Shown one piece after another: positions 14,624 to 21,744 of a DNA stretch of 32,960 nucleotides. How positions within the stretch are numbered: the stretch's first letter is position 1; every line of letters starts with the position of its first letter. The stretch is taken from positions 1 to 32,960 of the IMG/VR virus record IMGVR_UViG_3300042317_000587, one strand, 5' to 3'. This stretch comes from a virus. Both the position numbers and the translations under genes were made by a program. The notes beneath the pieces were generated by a model. That model was not told the origin of the DNA and ran no database searches. It worked only from the letters and a program-made list of their open reading frames with translations.

Positions 14624-15358
14624 CTATTCATATGATCTTCTATGCCAGTCTACATTTTTATATACCCCTCCATCAGGCACTCTATATTTAGCAGCATTAT
14701 CAATATTTTTTTGAGGAATAGACATTGGGTCTTCAACAATTATAGAAGAAGTCCAGTTTTCTCTTTTAAACGGAAATACCTGAACAAATGGGGTTCCTTT
14801 AGGTATTACACCAGTCCAGCCTTCTCTTAAAAAAAATGGTAGGTTTCCATTAAGGTTAACAACATCGTTATCAATAATTCCAGATGTATTTATAAATGGT
14901 AAATCAAATCTATTAAATGGAGTTGTATACAGAGCACTATATCCTTCTGGTAATATAGTTCCCCAGTCTACAAACCAAGAGAAATGATCTAAGTAGTATC
15001 CGTCTGGTTGATAAAATCCAAGCATTGGTGGTCTTTCACTACAAAAACTTTGATTTTTTTCATCAGTTATTTTATGACGAATATCTCCTTGCTCATCTAA
15101 ATAAAACTCTATATCGCAAGGGGTATACATAAAATATCCACTCATCATTACATCCATAAATGGCATACATGCCTTCCAACTAGCAATTTTGCCACCGTCT
15201 TTATCTTCATAATATTCTTTAGTTTCAGGGTTAGTTATAAATCTTTCTGCTTTTGTATACCACTCTGGTAAAGACTTAGATGCAGAAGATGGTTTAGTGC
15301 TGGTTCTTTCTGTTTGCCAAAATCTGTTTGTAATAAACTTTATTTCTTTGCTATCCAC
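14624..15358 (-). CDS. Conserved phage protein of unknown function, paralogue A
   Basis: 244 residues from a GTG at 15358, preceded by AGGAGAAA. It is a clear paralogue of the gene at 21745: shared landmarks are 'KSLPEWY', 'CMPFMD....SGY', 'CDIEF', 'P.GYSALYTTPFNRFDLPF', 'TSG..D', 'LPFFL', 'IPKGTPFVQVFPFKRENW'. The even spacing of aromatic beta strands suggests a beta barrel or cupin-like fold. No metal triad is visible. The stop of the preceding gene overlaps this start by 8 bases. Position in the dioxygenase operon suggests a partner role, perhaps substrate binding, which is inference. Confidence 0.7.
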   Translation of the reverse strand: MDSKEIKFITNRFWQTERTSTKPSSASKSLPEWYTKAERFITNPETKEYYEDKDGGKIASWKACMPFMDVMMSGYFMYTPCDIEFYLDEQGDIRHKITDEKNQSFCSERPPMLGFYQPDGYYLDHFSWFVDWGTILPEGYSALYTTPFNRFDLPFINTSGIIDNDVVNLNGNLPFFLREGWTGVIPKGTPFVQVFPFKRENWTSSIIVEDPMSIPQKNIDNAAKYRVPDGGVYKNVDWHRRSYE

Positions 15359-16061
15359 TATTTCTCCTATTATCGTTTATTATTAGTTTTAAAGACTTTA
15401 CCTCATGTTCACCAATTTGAACATCGTTATGATCAGTAGCATTTCTATACCAGTTAGTCCATTCACCCTTTTTATTAAGTTCATATGCCACCTTGCCTCT
15501 TTCTTCATTATCTTTATACCACTTCTCATCCATATCAAAATCATTTAAATTTAATTCTATATCTGACATGCTAGTTAAAGATATAGGTACAAGTGTTGCA
15601 AATGGCTCATTTGCTTTAATTGTTATAGCCTTATCTGGCTTTAATATTTTTATAGCAGAAGGAAATTCTTGATCAAAAAATGAGGTACTAATTAAACTAG
15701 TAAAAGTTTGATATGAATCATTAAACATGTTTGGTACTGGCATATGTAAAAAACTAATATTGCTATCTGACTTTATAACTATACCAGTTTTAAAACTAAC
15801 AGTTGCATTTGCCCTAGAGTTTTGTATAAATTCTTCTCCAGAAAGTATTTTTATGTGTTCTGGTGATGAATCACTAATTCCATCCCAAACAAAAGTAACA
15901 TCTATTGGTAAAGATAATTCATACCCTATAGTATTTGCCAAACTTATAGGAAAACATTTATAGGCATGTTTTTCAGCAGTTTCTTCCATCCAATCTCTTT
16001 TTATTCGTGTTTGTTTTATATTAACAGATTGGTTTTGACAGTAAACATTTACTGTTGACAT
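15351..16061 (-). CDS. DUF6065-like protein
   Basis: 236 residues. The stretch 'RDWMEETAEKHAYKCFPISL', then 'ANTIGYEL', matches the signature I associate with the DUF6065 family (RxWM...AYxCxPLxxAN), followed by 'VTFVWDG'. The second half contains 'AITIKANEPFATLVPISL', which resembles 'VIPKGTPFVQVFPFK' of its neighbour, so the two families may share a fold. The function is unknown. It starts with TAATG overlapping the stop of dioxygenase copy 6 and runs into the next gene. The family name is from memory and needs a profile search. Confidence 0.6.
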   Translation of the reverse strand: MSTVNVYCQNQSVNIKQTRIKRDWMEETAEKHAYKCFPISLANTIGYELSLPIDVTFVWDGISDSSPEHIKILSGEEFIQNSRANATVSFKTGIVIKSDSNISFLHMPVPNMFNDSYQTFTSLISTSFFDQEFPSAIKILKPDKAITIKANEPFATLVPISLTSMSDIELNLNDFDMDEKWYKDNEERGKVAYELNKKGEWTNWYRNATDHNDVQIGEHEVKSLKLIINDNRRNSG

Positions 16062-16735
16062 TAGTCTTCCGTATTATTATAAATTTCTGGTGTATGATAC
16101 TTAGCACTATAATCCAACATAGTTACTAAAGAATATTTAACACCAGACGTTACCTTTTCAGCAACATGTGGATACATAAAATTAGAAGGAAATACGTACA
16201 TGTCTCCAGCCTTTGGTTTAATTTTTAAACCCTGCAATCTAAATGACAGTTCTCCACCTTCATAATTATCATTTAAATAACAAACTAACGAAACTGTACA
16301 ATTATATGAATATCCATGATCATGGTGTTCCATAAAATGTTGACCTTCACCATATCTAATAAAGTTAAATGCTTCCCAATATTTTAAGTCCATAATATTA
16401 AATCTAGATCTATAGTGATCTACTGCTGCAGCCTTTCTATCGTAACATTGCTGCCATATTTTTGCTAATTCATTATATTCTTTTGATCCATCATCAACCA
16501 AATCTGATTTTTTATATTTAAAATCAACACAGTCACGATAGTCTGGCATAACTTGACCATATCCTACTTGTGCAACTATCCAGTTATATTGACTTTCTGG
16601 GTTAGATAATACTTTTTCTAATCTATTGACTAAGTCTAATGATTCTGGTAATACATCTCTATAAACATATATGCCATTACCTAAGTCTTCTACTTCTGAC
16701 CATGATTGAACTATATTTTCTTCTCTTTGCATCAT
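16061..16735 (-). CDS. 2-oxoglutarate/Fe(II) dioxygenase, copy 6 (first in operon)
   Basis: 224 residues, starting MMQREENIV with GAAAGG ahead. N-terminal helical part (to about 130), then HxD in 'FMEHHDHGYSYN', 'YLNDNYEGGELSFRL', distal His in 'FMYPHVAEKVTSG', and Lys in 'VKYSLVTMLDYSA'. It is the first gene behind the promoter at 16757-16785 and is more diverged in the N-terminal half (a Tyr- and Asp-rich insertion near 60-85). Catalytically complete. Confidence 0.88.
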   Translation of the reverse strand: MMQREENIVQSWSEVEDLGNGIYVYRDVLPESLDLVNRLEKVLSNPESQYNWIVAQVGYGQVMPDYRDCVDFKYKKSDLVDDGSKEYNELAKIWQQCYDRKAAAVDHYRSRFNIMDLKYWEAFNFIRYGEGQHFMEHHDHGYSYNCTVSLVCYLNDNYEGGELSFRLQGLKIKPKAGDMYVFPSNFMYPHVAEKVTSGVKYSLVTMLDYSAKYHTPEIYNNTED

Positions 16736-16756
16736 GATGACCTTTCTGTTAGATCT

Positions 16757-16785
16757 ATAATATCATAAAGATACTAGTTTAGCAA
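16757..16785 (-). promoter_or_regulatory. Promoter of the dioxygenase operon
   Basis: On the minus strand TTGCTA (complement of 16780-16785) and TGATATTAT (extended -10; TATTAT is the complement of 16757-16762) are separated by exactly 17 bases. It sits in the 43-base gap after the S74 gene and before the first dioxygenase; a Shine-Dalgarno GAAAGG precedes the start. Confidence 0.65.
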
Positions 16786-17462
16786 GAGCACTGTTTATTT
16801 TTTAATTCTTCTATTTCTTTAGTTAGTTCTTGTACTGATTTTACAAGGATAGGTATCATCTTAATATAGTTTATCTTTAATTGACTTTCATTAGAATCAT
16901 CAACCATACCCAGCCACTCTACACCGTATTTTTCTTGAATTCTTTGTAGGTCTTGAGCAATAAAACCAGCATCATTTACTCCAGCAACTGACCCATCTCT
17001 CATATTCCATACATAAGATACTGGTAATAAATCTTTAACAAAGTCTAATCCCAATTCTAATGATTTAATATCTTGCTTGTCTCTTTCGTCTGAATAAAAG
17101 TTAGGTGGGAAGAATGGTGGAAAGAATGGTGGAAAGAATGGTGGGAAGAATGGTACTGGTGAAGGTGTAACAGAATTACTTATTCCAGAAGCAGTAGAAG
17201 TTGCAATTCCGTTAGACAATGTAACAGTAAATGTATAAGACACACCTGCTGTTAATCCATTGACAGTAATTGGAGAAGTTGAACTAGTTCCAGTTATTCC
17301 TCCAGGACTTGATGTTGCTGTATAAGTTGTTCCTGTTGGTTTTCCTAAATATGATGGGGCTGTAAAGCCAACTGTAGCACTTATAATTCCTGCAGTTGCA
17401 GTACCAATTATAGGTGTTCCTGGTTGTTTTCCACCACTATTTGATCCAATAATTAATGGCAT
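16779..17462 (-). CDS. FN3 tail protein with PPFF linker and S74 chaperone domain
   Basis: 227 residues in three parts. Residues 10-100: fibronectin type III-like domain ('ATVGFTAPSYLGKPTGTTY', 'ITVNGLTAGVSYTFTV'). Residues 103-120: proline-rich linker PFF(PPFF)3. Residues 124-227: peptidase S74 intramolecular chaperone, with the signature 'SDERDKQDIKSLELGLDFV', catalytic Ser124 and Lys129 at the family's five-residue spacing, 'SYVWNMRDG', 'GFIAQDLQ', 'INYIKMIPILVKSVQEL', and a C-terminal coiled coil ending CSC. S74 domains help tail spikes trimerise and then cut themselves off. Here cleavage would leave a very small FN3+linker mature protein. Next gene upstream is its paralogue with a different C-terminus. 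Confidence 0.85.
   Translation of the reverse strand: MPLIIGSNSGGKQPGTPIIGTATAGIISATVGFTAPSYLGKPTGTTYTATSSPGGITGTSSTSPITVNGLTAGVSYTFTVTLSNGIATSTASGISNSVTPSPVPFFPPFFPPFFPPFFPPNFYSDERDKQDIKSLELGLDFVKDLLPVSYVWNMRDGSVAGVNDAGFIAQDLQRIQEKYGVEWLGMVDDSNESQLKINYIKMIPILVKSVQELTKEIEELKNKQCSC
17104..17151 (-). repeat. Four 12-bp repeats coding PPFF (S74 gene)
   Basis: Four units of GGTGGGAAGAAT or its GGTGGAAAGAAT variant on the plus strand, coding phenylalanine and proline residues (PPFF) on the minus strand. Twelve-base units keep the frame, so copy number can change by slippage without breaking the gene. Confidence 0.85.
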
Positions 17463-17463
17463 T

Positions 17464-18324
17464 TTATACCTGCTTATTTCTACAAACTATATTTCCAGCA
17501 ATAAATGCACTATGATCTTCTACAGATATAGCATATGTTACTTTTGGAGATTCATCTTTTGTTATTTCGGTAATTTCAAGGGGTACAAATTTATTATCTT
17601 CTTCACTATAAGACATTATCTTATTACCAATAGTTAATTCATTTGAGGTAATAAATTTCCAATTACCCCCGTCTTCTACTAGTACTGGTTGCTCTAAGGA
17701 TACCCTTGTAGACTCATCATTATTAAATATTAAAGTTTGTTTAATAATTGGATAAACACTTTTAATTTTAGTTTTTACTAATGACATATCTTCAATATTT
17801 GAATGAGTCATAGCCCAAATATCTTGACCTACCTCTAATTCTTCTGCTCTTGCATGTTTAATAGAATCATTATCTCCTACTGTTTTAACTAATGTTTCTG
17901 CATAGATACATCCTGCAACGTGAATACTATTTACATAAAATCTTGGTGGGAAGAATGGTGGGAAGAATGGTGGGAAGAATGGTGGGAAGAATGGTGGGAA
18001 GAACGGTGGGAAGAACGGTGGAACAATTGCTGTTATTGAATTACTTGCTGCAGATTCTGGACCAAAACCTATTCCATTAGACAATGCAACCTTAAAAGTG
18101 TAAGCGGTTCCTCCAGTTAAACCAGTTACTGTTATTGGAGATGATGAACCTGTTCCTGTAAATGATCCAGGGGTTGAAGTTACTGTATAACTTGTTCCTG
18201 AAGGTTTTCCTAAATATGATGGGGCTGTAAAAGAAACTGTAGCATTTTGAATTCCTGCAGTTGCTGTCCCAATTGTTGGAGCACCTGGTAATCTTCCAGC
18301 ATTTCCTCTAATTTTTTTAGACAT
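17464..18324 (-). CDS. FN3 tail protein with PPFF linker and degenerate Hint domain
   Basis: 286 residues. Residues 10-100: FN3-like domain closely related to that of the next gene ('VSFTAPSYLGKPSGTSY'). Residues 102-127: six PPFF repeats. Residues 139-286: Hint (intein/hedgehog-type) fold, starting at Cys139 in 'AGCIYAETLVKTV', with 'AEELEVGQDIWAM', 'WKFITSNELTIGNKIMSY', 'VTYAISVEDHSAFIAGNIV'. The block B position, normally TxxH, reads SLEQ (His to Gln212), and the final HN reads RN (282-283), so normal autoprocessing residues are missing although Cys139 and Asn283 are kept. It may be inactive or a scaffold. Followed by the S74 paralogue with a 1-base gap. Confidence 0.8.
   Translation of the reverse strand: MSKKIRGNAGRLPGAPTIGTATAGIQNATVSFTAPSYLGKPSGTSYTVTSTPGSFTGTGSSSPITVTGLTGGTAYTFKVALSNGIGFGPESAASNSITAIVPPFFPPFFPPFFPPFFPPFFPPFFPPRFYVNSIHVAGCIYAETLVKTVGDNDSIKHARAEELEVGQDIWAMTHSNIEDMSLVKTKIKSVYPIIKQTLIFNNDESTRVSLEQPVLVEDGGNWKFITSNELTIGNKIMSYSEEDNKFVPLEITEITKDESPKVTYAISVEDHSAFIAGNIVCRNKQV
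17945..18016 (-). repeat. Six 12-bp repeats coding PPFF (Hint gene)
   Basis: Six nearly identical units (GGTGGGAAGAAT, the last two ending AAC) in direct tandem, coding six PPFF repeats on the minus strand. The partner gene has four related units, some of them GGTGGAAAGAAT, so copy number differs between paralogues. Confidence 0.9.
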
Positions 18325-18325
18325 T

Positions 18326-19330
18326 TTATGATGCTAAGTCTCCTATCGCAACCCAAGTATTTGTTGCTCTTTTTATAAGAGTAGCAGATGTCCATTGTGC
18401 ACGAAGTTTTAATCCTGGGCTACCGTTTACGGTAACTCCAATACCAGCAGCAATAGTTGTTTGTCCAGATCCTGTTTGTAAAATTATAATTTGACATCCT
18501 ATTGGAAAGGCTACATCAGAATTTGGTGGAACGGTTACGCTATTAGCGGAAGCATTATCTCTTTCAACCATTTTTCCTACATCTGATAAAACTAATGTAT
18601 ATGTAGCAGAACCAGTTTGAGCATTTTGTGGAATTCTTATGTCTGATGGTCCAGTTGATGTTATTGTATTTAAAGTTGCACTGGTTGCAATTACACTTGT
18701 TGATTCTAATGAACCAATTTTCAATGTATCATATGTAGCAGAAGTAAAATCTACCGTTGTAGATGGAAGAGATGTTACGTCAGAAAATAATTTCCATTTT
18801 CCAGAGTCTGAAACATCTTTAACCAATCCTGAATATTTTTCTCCAGAAGAATTATATTTAGCAACAGTTCCTAAATCTACAGAGTTTGCAGCGTTGTCAC
18901 TTGCTAATAATATTAAAGGATCTTTTACTGATAAATTTGTTGTATTAATAAAGGTTGTTGAGCCACTAACTTGTAAATCTCCAGTTACCGATAAATCTCC
19001 ACCTACGGTTAAGTCATCTGTGATTGTTACATCGTCTGGTAAACCAACAACAACGTTTCCTACAGATGCGGACACCGATACTTCGTTTGCTGTTCCAGTT
19101 AAAGAATTAACGGAACTTTCTTCTACTTCTGTCAATCTATCATTAATATCTTTAAGGTGAGCGTGAACACTATCTGAAGAGGGTGCTCCAGCACCACTAT
19201 AATTATCTATTCCATAATGATATAACTTAAAAGCCTCAACTATATTTGCCTGATCGGTTAATGAAGGTATTTTTGTATCAAATTCGGTAGCCTCGTATCC
19301 AGAAGCATCACTTAAAAATTGTCCAGCCAT
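18326..19330 (-). CDS. Tail fibre protein, paralogue of the gene at 20292
   Basis: 334 residues. N-terminus (to about 80) is helical ('YEATEFDTKIPSLTDQANIV'). The middle has beta-solenoid repeats ('TITDDLTVGGDLSVTGDLQV'), 'DPLILLASDNAANSVDLGTV' and 'GLVKDVSDSGKWKLFSDV'. The C-terminal 100 residues ('SANSVTVPPNSDVAFPIG', 'LKLRAQWTSATLIKR', 'TWVAIGDLAS') match the end of the 20292 gene nearly residue by residue. Part of the tail fibre assembly; no enzymatic motif. A promoter-like TGATATAAT lies just ahead and a GGAAGGTG site precedes the ATG. Confidence 0.85.
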   Translation of the reverse strand: MAGQFLSDASGYEATEFDTKIPSLTDQANIVEAFKLYHYGIDNYSGAGAPSSDSVHAHLKDINDRLTEVEESSVNSLTGTANEVSVSASVGNVVVGLPDDVTITDDLTVGGDLSVTGDLQVSGSTTFINTTNLSVKDPLILLASDNAANSVDLGTVAKYNSSGEKYSGLVKDVSDSGKWKLFSDVTSLPSTTVDFTSATYDTLKIGSLESTSVIATSATLNTITSTGPSDIRIPQNAQTGSATYTLVLSDVGKMVERDNASANSVTVPPNSDVAFPIGCQIIILQTGSGQTTIAAGIGVTVNGSPGLKLRAQWTSATLIKRATNTWVAIGDLAS

Positions 19331-19346
19331 TTTATCACCTTCCTAA

Positions 19347-19355
19347 ATTATATCA
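19347..19355 (-). promoter_or_regulatory. Extended -10 element before fibre gene 18326
   Basis: The minus strand reads TGATATAAT, overlapping the stop of the upstream gene, as at 3491. A GGAAGGTG ribosome-binding site follows about 8 bases downstream. No -35 is seen. Confidence 0.45.
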
Positions 19356-19929
19356 GAACGTTGATAGTAATATTGAAATCAACAATTCCTACTAAATCTA
19401 CTACCCCGCCACTTTCATCTTGTTCTGTAGCAATAATCTCAAATACTAAAGACCTACTTGAGGAAGTTACCAAACCTTTATCTACTACAGCAAATGAAAT
19501 TGCTTTATCATGTTCTGGGGTTAATTGTATAGAAAAATTACTTGAAGTTAGAGTTCCAGGAGCATCGTTATATATGTCATTTACTGGTATGCTCACACTT
19601 ACTGATCCACTTACAAATGTTAAAGGCTCAATTACACTATATGTAACTGGTTGAAATTTTAATACAGAACTCCACTCGTTACCACTAGGGGTAACGTTGT
19701 ATGAATATATAACTCCGTAATCTGAGCCAAAATCTGTTCTTAAATATAAATCTCCTACTATTGCAGGCTCGTTAACAAATACTCCAGTATTAATATTTGG
19801 ATCTCCTGATCCAGTGTAGATAAGACTTCCTCTTTGTCCAGGGGCACCAACATCTAATCCTAATTCTATAACTTCGGGTGGGCCAAATACTGTAATTGAT
19901 TCTGTTGAAACTACTGAATTAATAGCCAT
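19348..19929 (-). CDS. Tail fibre-associated protein
   Basis: 193 residues, beta-rich, without recognised domain. The N-terminal 'LGLDVGAPGQRGSLIYTGSG', then 'DPNINTGV', is a Gly-containing module often seen in fibre and collar proteins of marine and freshwater phages. The C-terminal half (from about 90) alternates hydrophobic and polar residues, as in an Ig-like sandwich. Starts with TAATG at the stop of the upstream gene, so it is translationally coupled. Virion location is inferred from the neighbours. Confidence 0.65.
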   Translation of the reverse strand: MAINSVVSTESITVFGPPEVIELGLDVGAPGQRGSLIYTGSGDPNINTGVFVNEPAIVGDLYLRTDFGSDYGVIYSYNVTPSGNEWSSVLKFQPVTYSVIEPLTFVSGSVSVSIPVNDIYNDAPGTLTSSNFSIQLTPEHDKAISFAVVDKGLVTSSSRSLVFEIIATEQDESGGVVDLVGIVDFNITINVLI

Positions 19930-20279
19930 TACGAAACCCTATCGGTAACATCTTGAGTTACAGTTATTGTTCCAGTCAATAAAGTATATTTAGTTGAAGC
20001 ACTAGTATCACTAATTTGAACATCATAAACATATGAGTTAGCAGATAATAAATCTCCTACTGCTGGTGTAATTTTACAAGTTAAACTAGATGATCCAGAA
20101 ACTACGGTTCCAAATCCTATTTCTTCTCCAGAAGATCCTCTAGCGGTAGCAATTGTAAATAAATTTGAATCGTACTCTGTTAAGTTAAAAGTTGTTCCAT
20201 TTGCATTTTTAGGATAAATAATAAATTCAAAACTATCTCCACGATAGTAGTTAAAGTTGTATGTTGCTGGAAATGCCAT
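19929..20279 (-). CDS. Small tail protein with Ig-like fold
   Basis: 116 residues. 'NFNYYRGDSFEFIIYPKNAN', then 'NLTEYDSNLFTIATARG' and 'YVYDVQISDTSASTKYTLLT', resemble small baseplate or fibre N-terminal domains (BppU-like) that bind a fibre to the virion. It lies between two fibre genes and starts 12 bases after one, with GAGGGG as ribosome-binding site. The fold is inferred from strand pattern. Confidence 0.6.
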   Translation of the reverse strand: MAFPATYNFNYYRGDSFEFIIYPKNANGTTFNLTEYDSNLFTIATARGSSGEEIGFGTVVSGSSSLTCKITPAVGDLLSANSYVYDVQISDTSASTKYTLLTGTITVTQDVTDRVS

Positions 20280-20291
20280 ATATACCCCTCA

Positions 20292-21695
20292 CTATGCTGA
20301 CAAGTCGCCTATGGCAACCCAAGTATTTTCTGCTCTTTTAATTAATACAGCAGACGCCCATTGTGCACGAAGTTTTAATCCAGGAGTTCCGTTAATTGTT
20401 ACGCCTGCTCCTGGTGTTATGGTTGTTTGTCCAGTGTTTGTTTGCAATACTGTTAACTCGGTTCCAACTGGAAATGCTACAGAAGAATTTGGAGGTACTG
20501 TTAATGTATTTGCTGAACCAACATTCATTTCAACTATCTGATCTGCATTTGACAAAATTAATGTATAGTTTGAAGTTTCGCTATCAAATGTATTTAGTTT
20601 ATCTGCTTTTGTTGCTAGATTAATTCCTGTTAATTGAGATCCGTCACCAATAAATGCTGATGCTGTTACGTTTCCTATAACACTTGCTGAGCCCATTGCA
20701 ACTGGGTCTAATATTCCTTCGTTAAATGCAATTGTTCCAGTTGGCTCAGATTCTACACTTGAGAAAAACTTCCAACGTCCATCTGTTGCGTCTTTTACTA
20801 ATCCTGTGTGTGCGTAGGAACCGTCATTATAATTTCCTACAAAGCCTATATCAACAAGGTTTGCACTTGAGTTACCAGCAAGATAAATCATTGGATCATC
20901 TACTTTAAATTCTGTTACATTTACATATGCTGTTGATCCAGAAACTGTTAATGTTCCATCTATACTCAAATTACCTGTAACTGTTCCTCCTGCTTTAGGA
21001 AGATAAGTTGCTGTTGCGTTTGATTGAGTTAAATATGTAGCAGAGCCAGAATCTATTGCACGTTGATTTGTAAAATATAATCCTGTACCTTCTGCTATAT
21101 CTGTTGTGGTTAAAGCATCTGCATATGATACTGCTGCTGCAGAAGCACTAACTAGTCCTGCTGTTAGATTTAAAGCAATTATTGCTGAATCTGTATAATT
21201 TGTATTTGCAACTGAAGCAGTATTTATAATTCCAACTAATTCTACTTCTGATAAAGATATGTTGTTATTTATTGTTGTTTCTAAATATCCTAATTCTGCA
21301 TCTATATACCCTGTCAATGCTCCACTGGCACTATCAACTCTAAAATCTGTATAATATATATTTGCAGCACTTGCGTTATTTATTTGATTAACTATAGTTG
21401 TTGCAAAGTTTGCATCGTCATTGAGGGCTGCTGCCAATTCGTTAAGGGTGTTTAAAGCACCTGGTGCTGCATCTATTACAGCATTAACCTGTGATGTTGC
21501 TTGGGATAAAGCATATGCTGAAGCACTTTGAACATAGGCTTGAGTAATTGCTTCTGATACAACTGCAAAAGTTGAACCATCATATCGATAAATTTTGTTA
21601 TTTGTAGTATTAACCCACAAGTCTGTTTCTTTTGGATCCAAAGGGGTATCTGGACCAATGATTATTGGTCTTCTTTTATTGCTGGATAATGTCAT
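20292..21695 (-). CDS. Long tail fibre protein
   Basis: 467 residues. N-terminus 'KETDLWVNTTNNKIYRYDGS' is the strand-rich attachment region. Residues 50-205 carry the repeating fibre shaft ('GALNTLNELAAALNDDANFA', the 'SASAAAVSYADAL' type), then beta-solenoid repeats ('VTGNLSIDGTLTVSGSTAYV'), the 'VDDPMIYLAGNSSANLVDIG' region and a C-terminal domain ending 'NTWVAIGDLSA', nearly the same as that of the 18326 protein. It is the upstream gene of a fibre cluster, with its own extended -10 promoter. Confidence 0.85.
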   Translation of the reverse strand: MTLSSNKRRPIIIGPDTPLDPKETDLWVNTTNNKIYRYDGSTFAVVSEAITQAYVQSASAYALSQATSQVNAVIDAAPGALNTLNELAAALNDDANFATTIVNQINNASAANIYYTDFRVDSASGALTGYIDAELGYLETTINNNISLSEVELVGIINTASVANTNYTDSAIIALNLTAGLVSASAAAVSYADALTTTDIAEGTGLYFTNQRAIDSGSATYLTQSNATATYLPKAGGTVTGNLSIDGTLTVSGSTAYVNVTEFKVDDPMIYLAGNSSANLVDIGFVGNYNDGSYAHTGLVKDATDGRWKFFSSVESEPTGTIAFNEGILDPVAMGSASVIGNVTASAFIGDGSQLTGINLATKADKLNTFDSETSNYTLILSNADQIVEMNVGSANTLTVPPNSSVAFPVGTELTVLQTNTGQTTITPGAGVTINGTPGLKLRAQWASAVLIKRAENTWVAIGDLSA

Positions 21696-21710
21696 TTATA
21701 CCTCTATAAA

Positions 21711-21719
21711 ATTATAACA
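21711..21719 (-). promoter_or_regulatory. Extended -10 promoter of the fibre cluster 20292-16779
   Basis: The minus strand reads TGTTATAAT in the 49-base gap between the unknown gene at 21745 and the fibre gene. AGAGG follows 6-10 bases before the ATG at 21695. No -35 consensus is seen. Confidence 0.5.
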
Positions 21720-21744
21720 TAGTTAAAGCCATTATAACTATACA

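Noticed and set aside
17945-18016. Regularly spaced short repeats reminiscent of a CRISPR array
   Set aside because: The 12-bp units are contiguous without spacers and code PPFF in frame, so they are coding tandem repeats.
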